64,000 bases of DNA from Opisthorchis felineus (taxonomy: Eukaryota; Platyhelminthes; Trematoda; Opisthorchiida; Opisthorchiidae): assembly GCA_004794785.1 (NCBI GenBank), contig SJOL01006503.1:132395-196394 (forward strand), written 5' to 3'. Positions 51,101 to 61,479 of this stretch are shown here, one piece after another (within the stretch, counting starts at the first letter, position 1; each line of letters starts with the position of its first letter). A program made the translations under genes and the position numbers. The notes below the pieces were generated by a model, which made no database searches, had not been told where the DNA came from, and saw nothing but the letters and a program-made list of their open reading frames with translations.

Positions 51101-54100
51101 TAAATCAGGTGGTATATTGCTAGCATCTACTGGTATCAAGAAGCGTGATAATGCGCTGGTAGCTTGGTAACTCAAAGCGGTGGACACAGAATAGTTCTTG
51201 CTTAGCTCAGTTTAAAAAATTCGAAAAGCTTACCTTTAAGTTTTCTTTCCGCGGCTGCATTGATTTATTTGAAACGTGTGTGAACTAATCATTACTTCAG
51301 TTCTTTAATGAGACAGCATTCAAACCGGCATATCCTACTTCTAGGAGGTTCAGACGTGCAGCTAATCAAAATTTTACTTGGCAAGTCTTTACTGCCGACC
51401 ATCTGGTTAACACAAAGCCGATGAAGCGCTGCTATTCTCGCGACTCAAGATACGGTAACACTCAGTGCTTACCGTTATGCGAATCCAGTATACAGGCATT
51501 CCATTGTGGATCGAAAAATTCCAAATATGTGTACTTAAAAAATTTCTCTATTTTACAGGATAAACTAAACCTTTCACTAAAGCTGCCATTTGAACGAATC
51601 CAAAATGCAGGTGACAAAATTTTCGCAGTTGGAATTTTTTTTAAACTAGCGTGTGTTTTTATATTACGTCCGCTATATGCAATATTTCGCATACTTGTTA
51701 TAATATCATTTTATCCACACATTTTCTCTTTAATCAAATGAACAAATTTTGCCGTAATTTTTTTCCGAGACGCCCGTATTCTTGGCATTTGCACATTTCG
51801 TGTTTCTTCTGTGTCTAAACATTGTGACCAAGAAAATAAGCTATGTTGGTTTGCAAACGGTCGTACTTCCGGTACATCATCATCGTCATCGTCAAACTTA
51901 ATAGTCGTACAAAATTTAACTTAAAACGTTTTATTGTCTAAAACGTAGAGAATTTATGAACTTGGGAACTTACCGACCGCTGTCATTCCATCTGTTTAGT
52001 ATGTTTTGACGAGACATGTAAGCATGTATACCTATGGACATTGGAATGCTATTATTTACCTTGTTGAATAAAAATATCAACCCTGTCAGCTGGCACAGAA
52101 AATGGCTTCACGTAGAACAAAAAACTGAATCCTGTTTATACAATAGGCACGCACTGTTCAGTGGCAATACCAATGACAAATTCAAGTACAATACTGCTAG
52201 GGTTGACTTTAATAAAACCAAGGTGAACATCAAATTTTCGCAAAAATGGATCATAGCCAAATGATAATCTTAGGGACTTTTTGACTACCATTGGCTGGTT
52301 GTCGCGTTACAAAGAATAACTTGTAGTTGGATAAGTTTTCCACCTGTTTTGTTAGCACAGGTCGAGCATCCTTGGATATTTTCAGGTAATTACTACAGCG
52401 TAGGATCTGTAAATTACATGGAACACCTAACAACCTTGATAATGTAGCAAGCATATTGTGTTGCAATCCGTTGCTCTTAGCATTGCCTATAAGCCGGTAG
52501 GCTAAGCAAAGTGGTCAAGCGTACCTACAAGACAGATAACGTCGTCCTTGGGATCAGGAATTCACAGACCTTTAATGCTTGCTGCAGGCACGGTATGTTG
52601 CCATGTGAATGTCACTATGCCACCGCCGAGTTAGAATTTTTGGCTTAATTCCCAGTTAAATACCATGCAGGTTACCAGGTAACCCAAACTTTATAAAATC
52701 TCTAGAGTCAAACTGGATTAAGAAAAAATTCCATCTGTAGCCCTGAAAGTTCTCAATGAACGTATCATGCGGTTCAGCTAATACTTACATACTATTTGCA
52801 GCAGGATAATGCAGATTTGAGCCATTTTAAATCCTAATGTAAAATATCTCTGACTTTATGTTTTTTTTCAATGACACCGCTTGCTCGGCATTACACATTA
52901 GATGAAAATTCATTTGGCTTTAATAAATTAAAAATAAATCGGTTAAACCGGCCATACCAAATAATGGCCTAGCGCCATGCTGCGTCATTCTGATACGTTA
53001 AATGGGTAGTGTGTAAACACTACACAGAAATTGCTCCCATTGGTCAGACTCCCTTTAATTCCAAAACTTCTTCTTCCGCGCAAAGTGGTATGCAGATGAA
53101 TTTTACCCCGCTTACGAATGAAAGTTAATGTGTCTTTTACTTTACGATTAGACACAGCGAGACCTGTGTAAGAGTCCTACAGGAATGAATTAATTATTTT
53201 TATTCAAATTTATAATGTAAGAACTTTCCGCTGTGAGCTTTGGTACTGCAAGCTGTTTTGAAGAAGTTGCTTTCAGGGTTTATCACGTTTGTGTTCATTT
53301 ACGGGTAATATTTTAGCACACGTAAATTATCGTAGTGGTGAAAGTTTGCCTGAACATTATACAATATAATTATAAGCTTGACGAAGTGTGATGACAACCC
53401 AGAGAATTAACTCATGACTGTACGTACCGTTCAGAATTTCTTGTCCCTCTAAAAGGTTAAAAAATCAAATTTACAGTTTAATTTATTATTCTCAATTGTT
53501 ATCAGAGCGTGTTTTCCGCCTAATGTAATCTCGGTGAACAAATCATTTATAAAGCTGAGTGAGTGGTAAAATATTCTCTCATGGTTGGAACCCATAACCA
53601 TCTGGTTTCGAAATTACTCCTTCAGTTCTGGTGTGTTTGAGCCCTCAATCAGCTCAGCAATTCAAGCTTAACTCGCAAAGTATAGTCCTTTATGGTCGTT
53701 CGGTATTTTGCCCCACCGGTTGCGTGCTATCGGAATTCAATAGTATCGACTCATTGTGAAAAAGTTGCTTACGCTGCATGAAATGTCCGCACAAATGCCA
53801 CACAATGTGGCACATCTTAGTGCAAGTTTTATAATCTTTTATCTTACATTGACGAGGTAGCAGCGGATGTGAATTCTAAAGTTCAATAACGCAACCCCAT
53901 GTGCATGGAAATATCACCAGTAATATTTCCTGAATCCAGCAGTATATTATGCTGGGCTCCAAAACCACCTTTCGGTTTGGTGATCATTTTTATAACTTGC
54001 TACACTGTCTTCTTAAACAACCTAAGAGTGTCGTAGGATATCCTAAAAAGTGATGAAATGCCCACCTGTAGTAAGCGTCTGCCAAATACACTTTGTCTAA

Positions 54101-57100
54101 CACTATTCCGTGCTACTTGTGTGTTTCTTCTGTGTTTGATCACTTTCAAGCACTTGATTCTGAACACAAAATACATCTCTAAATGTAGCAGAAACAGTTC
54201 TGTCAATTGAAAAACCCATTTTTTCGCACAGAAACCTTCATAACCAATGAGAGGCGCAGGCACCATCTATAGCATACACGTTTTGAATTTGTGTGGTTAC
54301 CCTGAGATAAAACGTTTCTAAAAATTGCGCTTGACTGCAGTCAAGTGCGTGCCAGGCCGGCAATAATTTATCTCCAAAGCTTTGCGTACAGTATTTTGTA
54401 TTGTTGCATGTCATTCTTATCGTAATCTTTATCATAAGGGAGCTTACTTTAGCTAGTCGAATACAAAAGGCATCCATTTGGCTGCGTTTAGGCAGCTTAT
54501 TAGACACCAGTGAGCTTTCTTAAACTGCATTTTGCACGATCCGATTGTCTACATCGCTGAAGGGCTCTATACCAAAACGCTGTTAAAGCAGGATGCTAAC
54601 CATTTCAATGTTGATAACATAACAAATGATGGACAAAATAGTATTTGATAAAAAGAACTTGTTTTTTACTTTGCTTGATAGTGACTTTAAGTTTAAATGT
54701 TTAGCTTAACTTTGCCAAAGACACATCACTATTTTTTTCAAACCGCCAGCGTTTTTTCATACAGTCACTGCACCGCAAAGACTCTGTACTATATTTTACC
54801 AGGTTTTCTTGCTATAAGCTTACATATGGTTATTGAATTTTTATGTGAGTCTTACTATTCACGGAATGCGCTGCTGTTAGTAGATTCATATCAAGTTGCG
54901 GATCAAAACCTTAAGTCGTAGCACTGTGTCCCTAAAAACTTGAGTATCGTCACATCAAATTTGAATTTTCAGCCAATTTACAGATTATTAAAATATCAAT
55001 AATGATTTGGTGAGTGTGAGCTGGTAATTGTGATTAATTGAGTTATTCACGATTCCTTGATAGGTCTGCACCCGCTGGTTGTTCTGAGTATGGGCAATTT
55101 ATAACTGCATTTTTCTATACACGTATTTATTCTATGAATTACATCATAAGCAATAAGATAAATTCATTAATTTGCGGCTAGTGTTTACATAACTACTGTG
55201 AAAATAATTATAGTACGTCAACATAAACGCTTTGTTTCCCCTGTATTTGATGGAATTTGGATTTTAGGACAGCTTTGGTAAAAAAACAAGCAGGATTTTG
55301 TTAGCAACGCGTCTCCGACGGCAAGCTTACAGAAAATTTCCGACGAGTTTTTAAATTGCATTGCATGTAAAAGTGAATCAATGCACATTTGGAAAAATTA
55401 AGGTGGCCATTGAAGTCTAAATTTTGTAAAAAGAAAACGCCTTACTTATCCCTAATTCATGCAAAAGGGAGAATCTGCTGGTTCTCCTGAACGCGGTCGT
55501 CTAGTGTGCCAAGAATAACCTTTTAACTTGTTATTCTTATTACATGAGGTAACACCTCATTTAGGTTGTACTGTGACTGATATTTTTGAAACACCCCGAG
55601 AATTATTTGGAATCTTAATAAAAGATCTGCCGCGCCTTTATTTTGAGCTGGAATTATAAACACACACAATACACAAAACCGCTTTTTTCCTCAACATGTG
55701 CGGATTATTTGGTAGCTGATTTAAAACCCTATTACTGCCTTGCGCACTCACAGCTGTTAACATATTTAAATGCAAACGATCCAGTAGAGCGACATTCCGT
55801 GCTTGATGTACTAGAGTTTTGTCGTAGTGAAGTTCACGTTGGTCAGTTGACTTTGAAAATGCTGCTGCGGTGTTGTATCTATTTTGTCTTTTACGAACTC
55901 CCCCTAGTTTATGTCCCTTTGAATATTTTAGGTATTAAAACAACACGTGGCTATTCGGCCACATATGCCAGATATTTTGTCCGCACGAAAAACCTCTTCA
56001 GAACACCTGAAAACCCCACGATAATAAGTGCTTTTATGACTTTTCTTTTGTAAATGAATCTCAAATTTTAACTCACCGATGAGGAATATTTGGCCATCTT
56101 TCAGGGCGGATATAAGGTGTTAGTACATTGCAACAAACAATTAGTTCGTTTTGATGGAAAACCCTTTAGACCTATGTTTACTTACTTTGCTGCGATGTTT
56201 TCTTATATGGTCGGATGACATATTGTTATGCAAGATTTCGTAGAGTTCGCAGCCTAAGACCTGGGTAAATTATTAACCGTCTGACTGCAAATTTATTCTG
56301 ACTGGATATGGTGGATATGCAAACTACCGTGTAAAAAAGCAAAACCATGGCTCTGCGGTTCAAAAATAGCGGGCTCCAAATTGCCAGTTTAGGAGATTTG
56401 GAAGGTTTTTTACAGCAGCTAGAAATTCACAAGTTTAATGTTGTTTGATATCTTAGCGACCTTCGGAAATACAAATAACATCAGAATTTACAACGTCTTG
56501 TTTTAATACTGAGTAATTTATGGCATTTCATCACGAGGAATCTCACCTTTTTCCACAAATATTTCATTGAAGGCTTCCGAATCTGCAGCAGAAAAAAATG
56601 GGTTACGCAGTGAGAGAAAAAATTTCTCTTCCATTATATTCTATCTGTTGTAAGAGAAGCGAACTGAAAGTGCTTGCGCATAATTTATTTTACATTTTCC
56701 AAGAATAGTCACTCTTACCCGTTTCCAAGGCTTTGAGCGCTGGGAAAGATTTTTAAATTTGAAACAGAAGCAAATATTCTAAACAGGGATAAGATGCTAT
56801 TTAACGTATCATGACTGACAACAATTGACAAAATACCATTGTCTTCGATGCCAGCTGCATATCTTAACAACGAAGTTAAATCAGTTAAACTAATTCAGAT
56901 TGTTTCTGCTTCAAACCTGAAATTTTTAAGGTGGCCGATTCTCGTTACCGACCATAGGCGATCTATGAAGGCAACGTGAGTCAAATCGCGGACACGTTCT
57001 ATTGACATCATCCAGTGGAGTTCCAAAACACCTTTCTAAATTTGAATATTCTGCTCTGATTTGTATTTTTTCTATTTTTTCACTACGCTTAACGAAAAGC

Positions 57101-59299
57101 AGCCGCTTATCAGAAAGCCCAGTTTGTCAAAAATTGACTGCTGTAAGCGCGTTAAAAGTTCAAAATTACAGTAGCAAAAATGTAGGAGAGAAACGCAGAA
57201 GAATGCAAATAGTATGAAGTTCACGAGCCTTCTGCCCATTTGAGTAGAAACATTGAGCAGAGGGCTACGGTTCCATTTCGTGTTTTCTCTTTCGGGTTAG
57301 GTATGATGCGTTGTGATAACCGCTAAATAATTTATTGTACCAAGAAGTCACTGCAATTACTTTATATTTGGCATGCTATGTAAGTGGTCCACAGTGCCTG
57401 TTAACTTGCTAATTTAATACCCCTAGCGTCTTAAAGAGTTTATTCATACTGAGACACCTAAAACATCCACAAAACGTGTCTTTAATTTTAGGCCACACAA
57501 TCATACTCAAGGGCCTGACAGTTGGCCCCATGTCTAGCAAAACCTTCGTCATTCTCTCTTGGAAAGACAGGCATAGCTGCCTTTGAGTTTGAAAACGGGT
57601 TATAAGTTGTTGGGTGCGTTCAAAACACCTACTTTATTGCAAAATCTCATCGACGAAAAAAGTGCTAGGTTTTCTAAGAATGGATGACTGCTTGAACTTA
57701 GTAGCTCATTGTGCATAAGTTGAAACGAGATTTGTTTTGCGCAAACCGATAAAAAGGGCAAAATTAAATCACTCCAGATAAATTACTTCAGAATGTGTTA
57801 TACAAGGTTTACTAGCGTAGTGTTTACGAGGTTAATCACGTATCACTTCCAAAACCCAAAAATTGTGCATCGAATATGTATTAAAATGCTTCCGGTTACA
57901 ATTGAGCTTGTTCACAAAAGAGTCACCCACAAAGTGATTAATTACGAATGTGTTTTACGCACACATACTCATCCACATAGCCGTTAACTTAAAGCTTTAT
58001 TGGTGCCTGTAAAGTCGGCACACGTTATGCTCCGTGATTGCGGTTGCTTTTAACAACAAACTGCAATTAATGTGCTGGCTTGTCTGATTTATAAGATATT
58101 GACTGAGGAATGCCTATGTGCACAGTGACTTACGCATATAAAATTGCTCTCCATCTGTACACAAATGAAAGTGATTTACGATTTACAAACCTCAAGAAGA
58201 TTGTAAGCACTACTCTGAAAATCACTGGTGCGTTCCCCGCACGCGATGGAAATACAAGCTATTTGATGAAATGATCGTTTTCCAAATGTTTGGTACGTAA
58301 ATCGATCGTACTTGATAGTTTCATGAGGTTCCTTCAGATACCTAATTCACGCTGTGGCACAGACTGCGTTTTTAACTTCAGACAAATCTGAAAATTTAAA
58401 TTAGCTTACACGCACCCTTATGGAGACGTGTGATAAATCCTTGATTGTGTCGAAAAGATCTTGCGTAAAGGACGTTGCGCATGCGTTACTCTTTGCGATA
58501 CATCTGAAATTTTATTATAAATTATGATTAATTACTGCACACTGTGCTAGTAATAATTATGCAGCGCCTAAAAATCATGTGCGTGCACGGTGCTTGAATT
58601 TTGGCACCCGAAACCAACAGTATTTGTTTTATTACACACTGAGCCCAGCATAAATACGATAGGAGGTTTTACCACCCAGTAAGCTCTACCAGATGTGTGA
58701 GATAAGATGCGTTCGGAACTTTTATCTGGTTTCAACGTTGTTGGAATAATGTCACTAATTTACTTCGTTCGGTTTACTATGCTTTTTTATAGTAAAACTA
58801 AAGCAGGTTAAAAGGATGGTGATTCAAATCAAAATGCTAGCCCAAATCTGCTGATTTTTCATTGGTCACTTCAAGGTCATCCCAAACTTATCACACAAAA
58901 TGTGTTAACCAATGTAACATTTGATAATGCGCAACTGGGAGATTTTTCCTTCAACTACACAACGCCGTTCTCATAAATTAAGTACATTTCTCAAGCCACA
59001 TTTGAAAGCCTGCATGGAACATTTTTCACCTGCGATATCCTAATGGGGTTATTATTATCACCGTGATCAAGCACCGCGGGGTTACTATGTTTTACCTTAT
59101 TGATCGACAAAAACATTTTGTTTACTTTTGGCCAGTACGCATGACTTACCAAGTTCCATGACTATGTAATCTATCATTTTGTATTAGCGTTTAGCATTAC
59201 CATTGTGTTCATGCAAATGGATCGTCGACGTGTAAGCAAAACTGGGGACTCTTGAATGGTATAAGATTTTTTTAGCGGTAATCTTACCGTATGCATGTA
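36142..59299 (-). CDS. MEG-B: predicted micro-exon gene (about 25 micro-exons plus terminal exon)
   Basis: Gene-level entry; exons are listed separately. Reading down the minus strand, the candidate exons are 12, 12, 30, 21, 21, 36, 21, 6, 21, 18, 21, 21, 21, 21, 21, 18, 30, 24, 12, 9, 48, 15, 33, 36 and 15 nt, then a terminal exon with a stop. Every length is divisible by three and every exon reads open in phase 1 (it begins with codon bases 2-3 and ends with base 1). No join between neighbours creates a stop, giving about 195 codons. Introns range from about 90 nt to 4.4 kb. No signal-peptide exon is visible, so the start is probably beyond the Gypsy copy to the right. Known fluke MEGs are mostly secreted proteins that vary by exon skipping; this role is inferred from architecture only, and I recognise no sequence family. 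Some exons (41711, 59150, 51974, 50620) have weaker acceptors and may be wrong, and others may be missing. Confidence 0.6.
36299..36313 (-). CDS. MEG-B micro-exon, 15 nt (copy 2 of a duplicated exon)
   Basis: Ideal acceptor (CAACATTTTTTTCGCAG) and donor GTATGT. Reads YTPY, differing from its sister exon at 37183-37197 at three bases. Confidence 0.6.
36404..36439 (-). CDS. MEG-B micro-exon, 36 nt
   Basis: Ideal acceptor (CCATTTTTCTTTCTATTTAG) and donor GTGAGG. Reads VNEDEPSTSTQ, an acidic then Ser/Thr-rich segment that could carry O-glycans, as some MEG proteins do (inference). Confidence 0.6.
36786..36818 (-). CDS. MEG-B micro-exon, 33 nt
   Basis: Donor GTAAGT; acceptor AACTTCGGTTGCACGAG (a less common GAG). 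Reads RWFGVPLYIA, an aromatic-rich stretch. Confidence 0.5.
37183..37197 (-). CDS. MEG-B micro-exon, 15 nt (copy 1 of a duplicated exon)
   Basis: Acceptor GATATTTCTAATGTCGCAG class and donor GTAAGT. Reads YTLY. Closely matches the exon at 36299-36313, including the first bases of the downstream intron (TTTCATGC), so the pair arose by local duplication. Confidence 0.6.
37292..37339 (-). CDS. MEG-B exon, 48 nt
   Basis: Acceptor GTGGAATTTGTCGCCCACAG and donor GTAAGG. Reads FHFGSETAGRSPSSV, a Ser/Gly-rich, probably hydrophilic segment. An internal CGGCAG would give 32 nt and break the frame. Confidence 0.5.
38128..38160. repeat. Tandem repeat, 3 x 11 bp
   Basis: Three perfect copies of AGTGATAAATT in a MEG-B intron. 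Confidence 0.9.
39492..39500 (-). CDS. MEG-B micro-exon, 9 nt
   Basis: Very strong acceptor (TTTATTATTTTGAATAACAG) and donor GTACGA. Reads I-G. Confidence 0.5.
40401..40412 (-). CDS. MEG-B micro-exon, 12 nt
   Basis: Acceptor CGAAAAATCACTTTCAAG and donor GTGAGG. Reads P-P-Y. Confidence 0.45.
41711..41734 (-). CDS. MEG-B micro-exon, 24 nt (weak acceptor)
   Basis: Donor GTACGT, acceptor ACTACATGAAAG with little pyrimidine tract. Reads FPRCLLE. Kept because it is open in phase and joins its neighbours without a stop. Confidence 0.3.
42139..42168 (-). CDS. MEG-B micro-exon, 30 nt
   Basis: Donor GTGAGT is strong; acceptor CCATCGATCACCAG is moderate. Reads HPIKLFSLK. Confidence 0.45.
43110..43345 (-). 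mobile_element. RTE-like LINE C-terminal scrap
   Basis: Minus-strand frame with LSWLAHVLRMPVDGLRRRVLF and a following SEGWKRARRDLR, the same C-terminal block as in the RTE copy at 19.5 kb but from a divergent subfamily (LHVLRMP/RRVLF shared). No RT domain is attached. It lies in a MEG-B intron. Confidence 0.7.
43350..44980. other. MEG-B intron without recognised content
   Basis: No in-phase micro-exon on either strand and no repeat that I recognise. Confidence 0.4.
44980..45700 (+). repeat. A-rich repeat remnant, possibly Penelope-like
   Basis: Strand-asymmetric, A-rich block without stable ORF. It carries at 45561-45606 a copy of the motif ending GATGACAAAACGTTTGCAA that matches the minus-strand motif at 27.2 kb, with similarity continuing about 40 bases downstream. 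Short frames rich in Lys/Arg/Gln suggest eroded coding sequence, but I could not match them to a known domain. Confidence 0.35.
46494..46519. repeat. Short tandem repeat
   Basis: Two and a half copies of a unit AGTGTCACTG, itself partly palindromic. Confidence 0.7.
46558..46575 (-). CDS. MEG-B micro-exon, 18 nt
   Basis: Acceptor GATTTTTCAGTAATTTAG is strong; donor GTATGC. Reads TLSFI in phase 1; phase 0 would hit a stop. Confidence 0.5.
46713..46733 (-). CDS. MEG-B micro-exon, 21 nt
   Basis: Acceptor CATATATATATTTCAG and donor GTGAGC. Reads RIMAAV. Confidence 0.6.
48129..48180 (+). CDS. Signal-peptide-like first coding exon
   Basis: ATG followed by MNHVPLLLGLLLHLVAP and then a perfect donor GTGAGTTAA. 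The coding part is 52 nt, so it ends in phase 1, like all the micro-exons. Leucine-rich core, short N-region and small residues at the end fit a secretory signal peptide. It sits on the + strand inside a MEG-B intron, so would start a separate nested gene. Possible partners downstream are at 48697-48738, 49227-49244 and 52000-52017. Confidence 0.42.
48411..48431 (-). CDS. MEG-B micro-exon, 21 nt
   Basis: Acceptor GATTTGCAACATTTATAG and donor GTAAGT. Reads VFTRQM. Confidence 0.55.
48697..48738 (+). CDS. Possible second exon after the signal exon, 42 nt
   Basis: Acceptor TTTTCAGCCTGGTTTCTTCTAG and donor GTATGT are both strong. Phase-1 reading CDKKQGGRLSSIL joins the signal exon without a stop. 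Confidence 0.35.
49227..49244 (+). CDS. Possible micro-exon of the nested + gene, 18 nt
   Basis: Acceptor ATTGTAAACAATGTCAG and donor GTAAAT. Reads DRKPV. Confidence 0.3.
49712..49732 (-). CDS. MEG-B micro-exon, 21 nt
   Basis: Acceptor CATTTGTCTTTAAAACAG and donor GTAAGC. Reads RVESAA. Confidence 0.55.
50620..50640 (-). CDS. MEG-B micro-exon, 21 nt
   Basis: Donor GTGAGT is strong; acceptor CATGCACATTTAAAG is moderate. Reads QINEEH, with a Glu codon formed at the upstream join. Confidence 0.5.
51234..51254 (-). CDS. MEG-B micro-exon, 21 nt
   Basis: Acceptor CAAATAAATCAATGCAG and donor GTAAGC. Reads AERKLK. Confidence 0.55.
51974..51991 (-). CDS. MEG-B micro-exon, 18 nt
   Basis: Donor GTAAGT is strong; acceptor ACATACTAAACAG is modest. 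Reads GMTAV. A competing + strand candidate lies just beside it (52000-52017); the two use overlapping acceptor sequence on opposite strands, so at most one is likely real. Confidence 0.4.
52000..52017 (+). CDS. Possible micro-exon of the nested + gene, 18 nt
   Basis: Acceptor CATTCCATCTGTTTAG and donor GTAAGC are strong. Reads CFDET. Conflicts with the MEG-B candidate at 51974-51991. Confidence 0.32.
53428..53448 (-). CDS. MEG-B micro-exon, 21 nt
   Basis: One of the best acceptors in the window (TTGATTTTTTAACCTTTTAG); donor GTACGT. Reads GQEILN. Confidence 0.6.
55446..55451 (-). CDS. MEG-B micro-exon, 6 nt
   Basis: Only GGATAA, but flanked by a strong acceptor (CTCCCTTTTGCATGAATTAG) and donor GTAAGG. 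In phase 1 it supplies Ile plus parts of two codons; the apparent TAA is out of frame. Confidence 0.4.
   Translation of the reverse strand, partial: G
56077..56097 (-). CDS. MEG-B micro-exon, 21 nt
   Basis: Acceptor ATATCCGCCCTGAAAG and donor GTGAGT. Reads GQIFLI. Confidence 0.5.
56547..56582 (-). CDS. MEG-B micro-exon, 36 nt
   Basis: Acceptor CCCATTTTTTTCTGCTGCAG is near ideal; donor GTGAGA. Reads SEAFNEIFVEK. A second AAG acceptor nine bases downstream would give an in-phase 27-nt version, a possible source of alternative splicing. Confidence 0.6.
56719..56739 (-). CDS. MEG-B micro-exon, 21 nt
   Basis: Excellent acceptor (AAAAATCTTTCCCAG) and donor GTAAGA. Reads LKALET. Confidence 0.6.
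58134..58154 (-). CDS. MEG-B micro-exon, 21 nt
   Basis: Excellent acceptor (CTTTCATTTGTGTACAG) and donor GTAAGT. Reads GEQFYM in phase 1. Confidence 0.6.
58410..58439 (-). CDS. MEG-B micro-exon, 30 nt
   Basis: Acceptor ...CACAATCAAG and donor GTAAGC. Phase-1 reading is FITRLHKGA, with the final T completing a Tyr codon with the next exon. Confidence 0.45.
59150..59161 (-). CDS. MEG-B micro-exon, 12 nt (alternative 21 nt)
   Basis: Donor GTAAGT is strong. Two acceptors fit in phase: ACATAG (12 nt, M-E-L) and GATAG (21 nt, ending at 59170, Y-I-V-M-E-L). Both have weak pyrimidine tracts, so the 5' boundary is undecided. Confidence 0.35.
59288..59299 (-). CDS. MEG-B micro-exon, 12 nt
   Basis: Pyrimidine-rich acceptor ending ATATATCAG and donor GTAAGA. 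Phase-1 codons give H-A-Y. It is the most 5' MEG-B exon I can find. Confidence 0.45.
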
Positions 59300-60200
59300 C
59301 TGATATATTAGGTAACCAGTAAACAACTATAATTTTGCCGCCATAACGCATAGTGCAAACGTTGCAGAAGCGGTTATTTATTGGGAAAAAGAAACGTGCT
59401 TGTATCATTTCGTGATATGTCCAAAGTGTTGTTTCACCACACTCATACCAGTTAATCGGCTCTTAACATAATTTTACGTTACGGGTTCAAATCTGCATTT
59501 GCTTCTGCTGATGAAATTATCACTATATGGATTATTACACAAGCACAATTGCAAAAATAACTTGAGGTAGGTGCTTCCACACCCACTATCCCCACAAATA
59601 ATGGAATACGCAAAGTTTTGATTAGGTTGAACATTCAACAGGTGATCCATGTCGTTAAATATTCCAGGTTCGTTTGCGCACTATTTTTTTCCGGAAACAG
59701 TGCGAAGTCCAGATTCAGTGGCTAAGCTTTTCGTTCTTATGTGCAGAAATAGCCAGAGGTTACGCCGGTTTGCAGGCGAAATGCACTCTCTTTCAGACTA
59801 TTCAGGTCATCTTTTGTCATAACGCAATATTTCCAGCTAGTGTTCATGTCCAACAACGAACGAAACCAGGTCAAGAAGACATGTACAGCACATCTTATAT
59901 AATTCGTGTGACGAGCACTTTCTGAAAATTCGGGAGCTTTCTCGATGCGCCATTGGCAACAAGCACTTGGCAGATACTGGAACATAATTACTTGTCGGAT
60001 CCAGAATTTTGGCCAGTCGGAGCTCGCCTTGATGCTGGACCCGCAACCAGCCCGATATTCTGGCTAATCGCGTGCATAATAGGTCTTTTGGCCTCAGCGG
60101 TGCCTAACTGCAAGCGTGAGGCGGTTCCGATTCGTAATTCTGCTTGACCCCTCTTGAAGGTTGCTGATGTAGCTCCCAAGTCGGACGTCTGCTCGCAACG
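59300..60200. other. Boundary between MEG-B and the second Gypsy copy
   Basis: Should contain the 3' LTR of the minus-strand Gypsy element. Only a possible minus-strand TATATAAG (about 59896) supports this. No signal-peptide exon for MEG-B was found here. Confidence 0.35.
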
Positions 60201-60206
60201 GCCTCG

Positions 60207-61320
60207 CTAGATCGCAGTCCTCTCTGCCCAGCGACGCGGGCGTAATGCGTGCTCGGGCTGAGCCTCTGTGGAAAGAGCTGACTGATATTTCGCAATTGTG
60301 CCGAGATCAAAATCGTCCAGAAGCATTTCTAGACTCAACTCACTTGGCCCTGTGAGCAGGAGTTGCGCACCTGTGGGCCGGATCTGGTTTGTGTGCCGGT
60401 TCCACATGGCTGGTGCAACTTGAATCTCGTAGAGCAATTTGCCAGCCCGGCAGACGATGTGTCCCGGAATCCACATAGGGAGTCTGCCGTTGTGTACGCA
60501 AACCGACACCCTATGGACTTTGCTGGGGAAGCCGTCGGCCACGGCGTGTTGCCGGTTGAAGTGGTTCTCCATTTTCGTGTTGCGATGACTCAATTGGTAG
60601 ATAGTGTCACGTGGTGTTCGAAGCTCACGTCGGAGTGGTGCCACTGCTGGTGACACTTCATCAGGCGCGTTGAGGTTTCGCGTTGTTTAATATCCCAGCA
60701 GGAACTTTTTCAAAATTTCCCCCGTCTGCCCCCCTCAAGCTTCTGAAGCTCACGCTTTAGTGGGTCACCAAAACTTTCCGCCTGGATGTTTGGCTGTGGA
60801 TGAAACGGTGGCAAGCGGACATGAGTGATGCCATATTTCCTATGAAACTCTACGAACACTGATGACGTTAACCCACTGCAGTTGTCGGATGCTATAATCT
60901 CTGGCGTTCCAAGGAAACTAAATACTCGTCGGAGTTCCAGAGCTGTAGTTGCATTCCTGGGTTTGTTTACTACGACCAAAGAGTTCTAGCCACCAACTTG
61001 ACCTGCGTAGTCAAAATGAAGGGGCGACCAGAGTTCGATCAGATTTTACCACGAACGTAGATAGGTTTTCAGGGGTGACTTGGATGGTTCACCACCCTAA
61101 CGGAAAGTTTTGGATGGTTGCTCAATCTGAAAGTCCACCAGAGGTTAGTAAACGTAATTCCGAGCGAGGGCCCTTATCCTGTTTGTTCGCCGATGCCCAT
61201 TAGGAAATTGATTCCAGACGGCTGGCTGTAACACTTTTGGAATAAGAACGCGCGCTGAAAATAAAAGTATACCTTCAGCTAGTGATAATGCTTCACGCCG
61301 GTTGAATTAGGGTCTTAATT
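60207..61320 (-). pseudogene. Gypsy integrase remnant
   Basis: Zinc-binding region (RTNRIRALARNYVY, about 61180-61130) has lost its cysteine pair. Core at 61050-60740: HFDYAG, then TPEIIASDN, then FHPQPNIQAES, so the D, D and E positions all remain, although a stop lies between the first two. C-terminal part at 60560-60350: KMENHFNRQHA, WIPGHIV, IRP. Ends at the stop near 60207. Confidence 0.8.
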
Positions 61321-61479
61321 ACTCTTTTGTGCAGTTATCCGGCCAATGATTCCGGTGACAACTGATGACCCGTTTCAGCACAGGGTCTTGTTCGGTAGCC
61401 TTGCGGACCATGTCGGGGTCACTGGGAGAAAGCGAACTGCTTCCGATACTGCGCGTTTCAACGCCGGTTCCAAGACAAT

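Noticed and set aside
54278..54301. 24-nt minus-strand micro-exon with excellent acceptor
   Set aside because: Phase-1 reading starts with a stop (TAA); donor GTATGC is only moderate.
55643..56053. 136-codon + strand ORF
   Set aside because: No domain or conserved motif; lies between MEG-B exons on the other strand. Considered chance.
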